Part shown: in pieces, positions 59,641-64,000 of the stretch
Layout: the number at the start of each line of letters is the position of its first letter
Position numbering within the stretch: position 1 is the first letter of the stretch
NCBI GenBank assembly: GCA_964535715.1
Contig: CAZHUO010000001.1
Coordinates: forward strand, 1 to 64,000
DNA from: CAZCCC01 sp964535715
GTDB lineage: Bacteria > Patescibacteriota > Patescibacteriia > Buchananbacterales > UBA6539
Length of the DNA stretch: 64,000 bases
Reading direction: 5' to 3'
Notes under the pieces: model-generated
The model's input: the letters and a program-made list of their open reading frames with translations, nothing else
Told to the model about the DNA's origin: nothing
Database searches by the model: none
Program-made: the position numbers and the translations under genes

Positions 59641-60981
59641 TCAATCAATTATTTTTACCGCTTCCGCCAAGCTTTTGACTTGGTAGATTTTTGCTTTAGA
59701 AGAAATTATTTCTTTGGTATTGGGAATTATTATATTTTTAAAGCCCAATTTTTCCGCTTCAGCAATTCTTTTTGCCGTCTGATTTACAGCTCTGACTTCA
59801 CCGCCCAAACCGACCTCACCGAAAGCCAACATGTCTGACGGGATAATTTTGTTTTTTAAGGCGGAATAAATCGCTAAACATACCGCCAGATCGATTGCCG
59901 GTTCGCTGACTTTCAGTCCGCCGACTAAATTGAGATAAATATCATTATTTGCCAGCTTCAAGCCCAGGCGGCGTGACAAAGTGGCAATTAAAAGTAAAAG
60001 CCGGTTTAAATCAAAGCCTTGGCTTTTGCGTTGGGGATAGCCAAAATTAGTTAAATTTTCCAGAATTTGCACTTCTATTAAAAATACTCTTGAGCCTTCC
60101 AGTGCGGCGGTAATTATTGTTCCGGCAGTTGGATTTTTTTCAGTTAAAAATATTGCTCCCGGATTTTTAACTTCAACCAAGCCTTTTGTCTGCATTTCAA
60201 ATATTCCAACCTCAAATGTCGAGCCAAAACGATTTTTAACCGTTCGAAGGATTCTGAAGGAATGGAATTGGTCGCCTTCAAGGTATAAAACAGTGTCAAC
60301 CAGATGTTCAAGCGTCTTGGGTCCGGCAACTTCGCCAAATTTTGTTACGTGGCCGATTATTAAAATACAAATATTATTTTTTTTCGCCATATCCAGCAGC
60401 TTCGTGGCGCAGATTCTGACCTGGTTTATGCTACCGGCGCCTGACGCCGTTTCATCAGAGTAGACAGTTTGAATAGAATCAATTATTGCAAGCTTCGGTT
60501 TTTGATCTAGTATTGTTGAAATTATCGTCTCAACATTGGTTTCGCCGAGAAAACTCAGGTTGCCGGTTTTTATTTCAAGCCGATCGATTCTGGTTTTAAT
60601 TTGTTCAGCCGATTCCTCGCCTGATACATAAAGGATTGATTCTTTTATTTTATGGCAAATCTGCAAAACCAGCGTTGATTTGCCTATCCCTGGTTCGCCG
60701 CCAAGCAAGATTACTGATCCGCTTACAATCCCGCCGCCTAAGACGCGGTCAAATTCTTCAATGCCGGTTTGAAGCCTTTTAAAATTATTAATCTTTATAT
60801 TATCAAAAGATACCACTTTTGCAGGCGTTATTTTGTTTTTAGTTGTTTGGGATTTTGAATTTTTTATTTCTGATTTATCCAATGTTCCCCACTGTCCGCA
60901 TTCCGTGCATCTTCCTTGCCATTTGGGAAATTGGGCATCACAGTTTTGGCAGATATAGATTTCTGAGATTGGTTTGGGCAT
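59641..60981 (-). CDS. radA: DNA repair protein RadA (Sms)
   Basis: This RecA-related helicase works in recombination and transformation. The 446 residues have the N-terminal four-Cys zinc finger (YICQNCDAQFPKWQGRCTEC), Walker A LGGEPGIGKSTLVLQ near residue 91 and the RadA-specific VKNRFGSTFEVG motif near 248. A C-terminal Lon-protease-like domain has the GGLKVSEPAIDLAVCLAIYS pattern. The start is well defined because the zinc finger begins at residue 10. It is probably cotranscribed with the glycosylase gene. Confidence 0.96.
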   Translation of the reverse strand: MPKPISEIYICQNCDAQFPKWQGRCTECGQWGTLDKSEIKNSKSQTTKNKITPAKVVSFDNIKINNFKRLQTGIEEFDRVLGGGIVSGSVILLGGEPGIGKSTLVLQICHKIKESILYVSGEESAEQIKTRIDRLEIKTGNLSFLGETNVETIISTILDQKPKLAIIDSIQTVYSDETASGAGSINQVRICATKLLDMAKKNNICILIIGHVTKFGEVAGPKTLEHLVDTVLYLEGDQFHSFRILRTVKNRFGSTFEVGIFEMQTKGLVEVKNPGAIFLTEKNPTAGTIITAALEGSRVFLIEVQILENLTNFGYPQRKSQGFDLNRLLLLIATLSRRLGLKLANNDIYLNLVGGLKVSEPAIDLAVCLAIYSALKNKIIPSDMLAFGEVGLGGEVRAVNQTAKRIAEAEKLGFKNIIIPNTKEIISSKAKIYQVKSLAEAVKIID

Positions 60982-61055
60982 ATATAGGTAAATTTAGCCA
61001 GACCAGTAAATCCAGCCGGTCAACTGGATTTACTAAATTTACTGAAATTGTTAAT

Positions 61056-62312
61056 TTATTTTAGATTAATTTTATAAAGCTTGCCGTCGGTCTTGCTGGT
61101 GAAATAAAGGTAGCTGCTGTCCTTTGAAGCCATTACACTTTCAATATTATGATTGCCTTGAGGAATTGCAATTTTGGTTTTTGCCCCGGTTTTCAAATCA
61201 ATTTTATAAAGGTCGCAGGCGGAGTTGTCCAATTCATTGGGAAATATTCCGGCTCCTCTGTCTAATTGTCTGGGCACAGCACAATAAATTGTGTCATTAT
61301 CGGCAAAGCCGCATTTGTCTACCCAAGTTTGCAGCTGGAGATTTATTCTGTTTTTTCCGATTGTGTCGCCGCTTGCCTGAACTATCCAAAGCGTCGGCTT
61401 ATAATCGTTATTGCTTGAATATACGCTGTAAAGAAGCTTGTCGCCGCTGGTTGACCATTCTCCTTCAAAGCCTCTGCCCTCAACAACCGTTGATTTGAAA
61501 TTTTCATTGTTTTGTCCCAAAAAATATAAATCTTCACGATCAAATGATTTTGATTTTCTAAACATCGCAATAATTTGGCCTTGCGGCGACCAATTAACGT
61601 CGACTTTTTCATCTTCATATCCCAAGTGCTCAATTTTTACGGCATTTGAGCCGTCAGAGCTGGAAACTGCAATCCAGCGGCTTTCTTCGGTTTCTCCCAT
61701 GCTTTTAAAGATGACTCGGTCGTTATTAGGAGAAAAGCTGAATTCTTTCCAATGCTGAGGTAAAGTGATTTGCTCCTTTTTTACAAAATCATAAACTATA
61801 TTTGATCCGTCGGGATATTCCAAAACCGCTTTTTGCCTGTTTGGCGACCAGGTAATATTGTCGACGCTATAAAATATCTGGTCGCTGTAAGCTTTCTGCC
61901 TGCCATCTCCGCTTATTTGGTATATTAGTCCGGAATTTCTATCATAGTATAAAATAGTGTTGCCGTCGGAATTTAAAGTTGAATAATATGCCTGGCTGGA
62001 AGTTAGGGGACTGGTTTGAGTCAGACCGCCGGCGGCAACTTGAGAAACGGCTTGGCCGGCAGGGATTTCTTCGGGCGGTACGGCCAAATTTGCATTTATT
62101 TGTCCGGGCAATGCACCGTTTAGATTGGCTGTCGGTATATTAGCATTGCCTCCGCTGGGCGGTAAGATTCCCGGCTCGCCGTTTACATTCACATTAGGGC
62201 CGACTGGCGGAATAGTCGGCTTTAAAAAAAATAAGTATAATAGATAGCCGATTGCTATTACTCCCAAAATAAAGGCGATTATTAATAAAATTTTTTTCCA
62301 GTCTAAATTCAT
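61056..62312 (-). CDS. Membrane-anchored TolB-like beta-propeller protein
   Basis: The 418 residues have an N-terminal anchor (about 7-29: ILLIIAFILGVIAIGYLLYL), a Pro/Asn/Gly-rich linker (about 32-75) and an extracytoplasmic propeller. The repeated blades read like TolB/WD40-type (NILYYDRNSGLIYQISGDG, ITWSPNRQKAVLEY, FSFSPNNDRVIFKS, VNWSPQGQIIAMFR, SKDSSYLYFTSKTDGKLYKI). Probably a protein- or ligand-binding surface protein. It lies 16 bases after the low-complexity membrane protein gene on the same strand. Confidence 0.78.
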   Translation of the reverse strand: MNLDWKKILLIIAFILGVIAIGYLLYLFFLKPTIPPVGPNVNVNGEPGILPPSGGNANIPTANLNGALPGQINANLAVPPEEIPAGQAVSQVAAGGLTQTSPLTSSQAYYSTLNSDGNTILYYDRNSGLIYQISGDGRQKAYSDQIFYSVDNITWSPNRQKAVLEYPDGSNIVYDFVKKEQITLPQHWKEFSFSPNNDRVIFKSMGETEESRWIAVSSSDGSNAVKIEHLGYEDEKVDVNWSPQGQIIAMFRKSKSFDREDLYFLGQNNENFKSTVVEGRGFEGEWSTSGDKLLYSVYSSNNDYKPTLWIVQASGDTIGKNRINLQLQTWVDKCGFADNDTIYCAVPRQLDRGAGIFPNELDNSACDLYKIDLKTGAKTKIAIPQGNHNIESVMASKDSSYLYFTSKTDGKLYKINLK

Positions 62313-62328
62313 ATATTTGAATTATTTT

Positions 62329-63603
62329 TTAACCAAATAGTAAAAATCCCAATATTGAGATAACCGATTTTGATATTTCCATTGCCACAATTAATATTAC
62401 AAAAATCGTAAGAATAATCAGCGCAAAAAATGATCCAATAAAAATGCAGCCTAAAATTTCAAATATTCCCAAGCAGCCTTCAAGATTTTTTTTCGGATCT
62501 GTCGTATCTTCGTTTTCATTATTTGGTCCCAAAGCGCCTAATGACGGAATCCATTCACTGCCGAATTTGGCAAAAAATTGCCCCCAGGGCGTAAAATAAC
62601 GGTTTAAAAAATGAAAAGGAATATAACAATAAAAGCAGCCCCAACTGGGTATTATATTAAGCCAAGCCATTTTTAAAGCGCCGCCCGTTGCTTTGCTAGT
62701 TGCCTGCTGAGCTTTATTTTTCAATTTTTGCACTCTTCCTTTCAGTCCTTTTTCTTCTTTATCCTTTTTTTTATCAGAAGACAATTCTCTTTTTGTTTCT
62801 TGTTCATTCGGCTGATTTTGAGCTTCATCATTTTCTTGCGGCTGCTTTTCTTTTTTGTTTTTATCATCAGTTGGATTTTTTAATGGAGTTTCTTGTCCGG
62901 TTTTGTAGTCTGATTTTTTTTCATTATCGTTTTCTTCTTGGCCACTTGGTTTGTTTTGATCAGCTTTTGGCGATTCTTTTTTTTCTTCCTCATCCACTTT
63001 TTTTTGTTCTTCTGTCTTTTTTGATTCTTCATCTTTAGCAGTTTCACTTCCTTTTTTCTGATTATTATCCTCTGATTCTTTTTCTTCTGATTTTTTACTT
63101 TGGTTCTGATCGGGCTGGCTTTCAGGATTTTCCTGATTTTGCTGCGTCTGATTTTCCGGTTCATTTGCCCCTGAATCAGGCTGGCTTTGATCCTGATTGG
63201 GCTGGCTTTCAGGATTTTCCTGATTTTGCTGCGTCTGATTTTCCGGTTCATTTGCCCCTGAATCAGGCTGGCTTTGATCCTGATTAGGCTGGCTTTCAGG
63301 ATTTTTTTGATTTTGATTTTTTGATTGGTTTTCTTTTTGGTTGTTTTGGCTCTTAGGGCTTGCTTGGCCGGCATTTTTGCTATCCGGCGATCTTTTCGAT
63401 TTTTCCGTTTTTTGTTTTTGATTTTGCGCTCCGACTTTTTTTAAAGCCTCTTGTTCGGCATTTATTTGCTCAATTATAGTTTTTCTTATCTCATCATTTA
63501 AGGCTCTTTTCAGCTTCTGCTGTTCAGAAGGCGCCATATTGCCTATTTGAGCAATTGGCTTTGATATTTCTTCATCTGATATTTTAATGTCTGGCTCAGC
63601 CAT
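62329..63603 (-). CDS. Low-complexity Gln/Asn/Glu-rich membrane protein with 29-residue repeats
   Basis: The 424 residues have a short helical start and about 230 residues dominated by Gln, Asn, Glu, Lys, Ser and Pro. A C-terminal part (from about 305) has two or three hydrophobic segments (WGCFYCYIPFHFLNRYF; IFEILGCIFIGSFFALIILT). Two perfect 29-residue repeats (unit PESQPNQDQSQPDSGANEPE and on) and a partial third correspond to an 87-bp tandem repeat at 63112-63300. No enzyme motif is seen. It is probably cotranscribed with the propeller gene. Confidence 0.6.
   Translation of the reverse strand: MAEPDIKISDEEISKPIAQIGNMAPSEQQKLKRALNDEIRKTIIEQINAEQEALKKVGAQNQKQKTEKSKRSPDSKNAGQASPKSQNNQKENQSKNQNQKNPESQPNQDQSQPDSGANEPENQTQQNQENPESQPNQDQSQPDSGANEPENQTQQNQENPESQPDQNQSKKSEEKESEDNNQKKGSETAKDEESKKTEEQKKVDEEEKKESPKADQNKPSGQEENDNEKKSDYKTGQETPLKNPTDDKNKKEKQPQENDEAQNQPNEQETKRELSSDKKKDKEEKGLKGRVQKLKNKAQQATSKATGGALKMAWLNIIPSWGCFYCYIPFHFLNRYFTPWGQFFAKFGSEWIPSLGALGPNNENEDTTDPKKNLEGCLGIFEILGCIFIGSFFALIILTIFVILIVAMEISKSVISILGFLLFG
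63112..63300 (-). repeat. 87-bp coding tandem repeat
   Basis: Two units with a period of exactly 87 bases (starts 63112 and 63199) and a partial third from 63286 keep the reading frame (29 codons each). The near-perfect identity suggests recent expansion. Confidence 0.85.
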
Positions 63604-63618
63604 TTATTTTACTGTTAT

Positions 63619-64000
63619 TTATCTATTAATGCTTTCAATTTTTATTTTTTCCACTTTTCCTTTGCTTGAAAGAATTTGTTTGGCAATCATATTTTCCAAA
63701 AGATTTTGGATATTTTTTCTGATTGCCCTTGCTCCGCTTTCCGGAGAATAGCTGATGCTGGTTATTTCCTTTGCTATCTTTGGCATTAATTCTATTGTAA
63801 ATCCTTGATTTTCAAGCCGTTCTTTCAATTCATTCAGCTGCAGCTTAGCAATTTTTTCCAGGCTTTTTTTATCCAGCGGCTTGAAAACGATAGTCTTGTC
63901 CAATCTGTCTAAAAATTCTGGCGGAAATTTGTCTTTTAGCTGTTTTAAAACTTCTCGTTCGATTTGCTCCAGGTTTTTTTCCAGCGTAGTGTTTTCAATT
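63619..64000 (-). CDS. C-terminus of a ClpB/ClpC-type AAA+ ATPase (runs off the window)
   Basis: The frame stays open to the window edge. The last 127 residues fit the end of a Clp/Hsp100 second ATPase domain and its D2-small domain: KDKFPPEFLDRLDKTIVFKP (family FxPEFLNRID), LEKIAKLQLNELKERL, YSPESGARAIRKNIQNLLEN, ending KIKIESINR. Without the upstream part I cannot tell ClpB from ClpC or ClpA. A TTG internal to the frame at 63903 is not a start. Confidence 0.85.
   Translation of the reverse strand, partial: IENTTLEKNLEQIEREVLKQLKDKFPPEFLDRLDKTIVFKPLDKKSLEKIAKLQLNELKERLENQGFTIELMPKIAKEITSISYSPESGARAIRKNIQNLLENMIAKQILSSKGKVEKIKIESINR

Noticed and set aside
62880..63374. Lys-rich open frame overlapping the low-complexity protein
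   Set aside because: It is the same 87-bp repeat DNA read in another frame. The other frame has the membrane segments and sensible ends.

Overview
The window looks like a piece of a Candidate Phyla Radiation (Patescibacteria, probably Parcubacteria-type) genome. The grounds are its low G+C, the spread-out housekeeping genes, many starts without a Shine-Dalgarno site, and a type IV secretion/pilus-like locus of the kind common in these genomes: TrbC/VirB2-like pilins, a giant Cys-rich surface protein, a VirB6-like membrane protein, PrgI and VirB4. No ribosomal RNA or marker protein fixes the lineage, so this placement is inference.

Layout. 0.1-5 kb: a 1616-aa protein ending in an archaeal-CCA-enzyme-like nucleotidyltransferase. 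5.2-8.6 kb: threonine synthase with a chorismate-mutase-like protein, pyruvoyl-dependent arginine decarboxylase and a half-length MFS protein. 9-14 kb: RNase J, tRNA-Leu(CAG), a family-5 solute-binding protein and SecG. 14.3-18.4 kb: a DsbA-like protein and three pilin-like proteins with different C-terminal modules, one a 3D-type barrel. 19-29.6 kb: uvrA, a metallophosphoesterase, a four-helix-bundle protein, leuS, a FemAB-like transferase, tsaC and rsmA. 29.7-46.9 kb: the surface/secretion cluster with a 3808-aa Cys-rich protein and a VirB6-like protein. 47-49 kb: a GIY-YIG protein, a dense repeat field and metK. 49.3-55 kb: PrgI, a TraC-like domain protein, VirB4, a VirB8-like protein and ComF. 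55-64 kb: tRNA-Ser(GCT) with a tandem GIY-YIG cassette, tRNA-Arg(GCG), recG, a 3-methyladenine glycosylase, radA, a TolB-like propeller, a low-complexity membrane protein and the end of a Clp ATPase.

How it fits together. The DsbA-like protein, Cys-rich pilins, giant Cys-rich protein, VirB6, PrgI, VirB4 and VirB8-like protein plausibly form one envelope-spanning pilus or secretion machine whose exported parts are disulfide-bonded. uvrA, radA, recG and the glycosylase are DNA repair functions.

The most unusual content is small mobile or structured DNA. (1) A 150-176-bp non-coding element is present in four full copies plus one partial. One copy sits inside a duplicated gene whose intact twin shows the empty site and a TTTATT target duplication. 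(2) A 403-bp GIY-YIG cassette is tandemly repeated at the 3' end of tRNA-Ser, each unit carrying a copy of the tRNA end. (3) A 30-bp double-hairpin repeat with compensatory stem changes has one copy translated in frame inside the LeuS editing domain. (4) A recurring AATCAACATAGCG leader precedes the GIY-YIG, four-helix-bundle and ComF genes, and in three of these genes it can pair with the start codon. (5) tRNA-Leu is flanked by inverted repeats that would extend its acceptor stem to about 21 bp.
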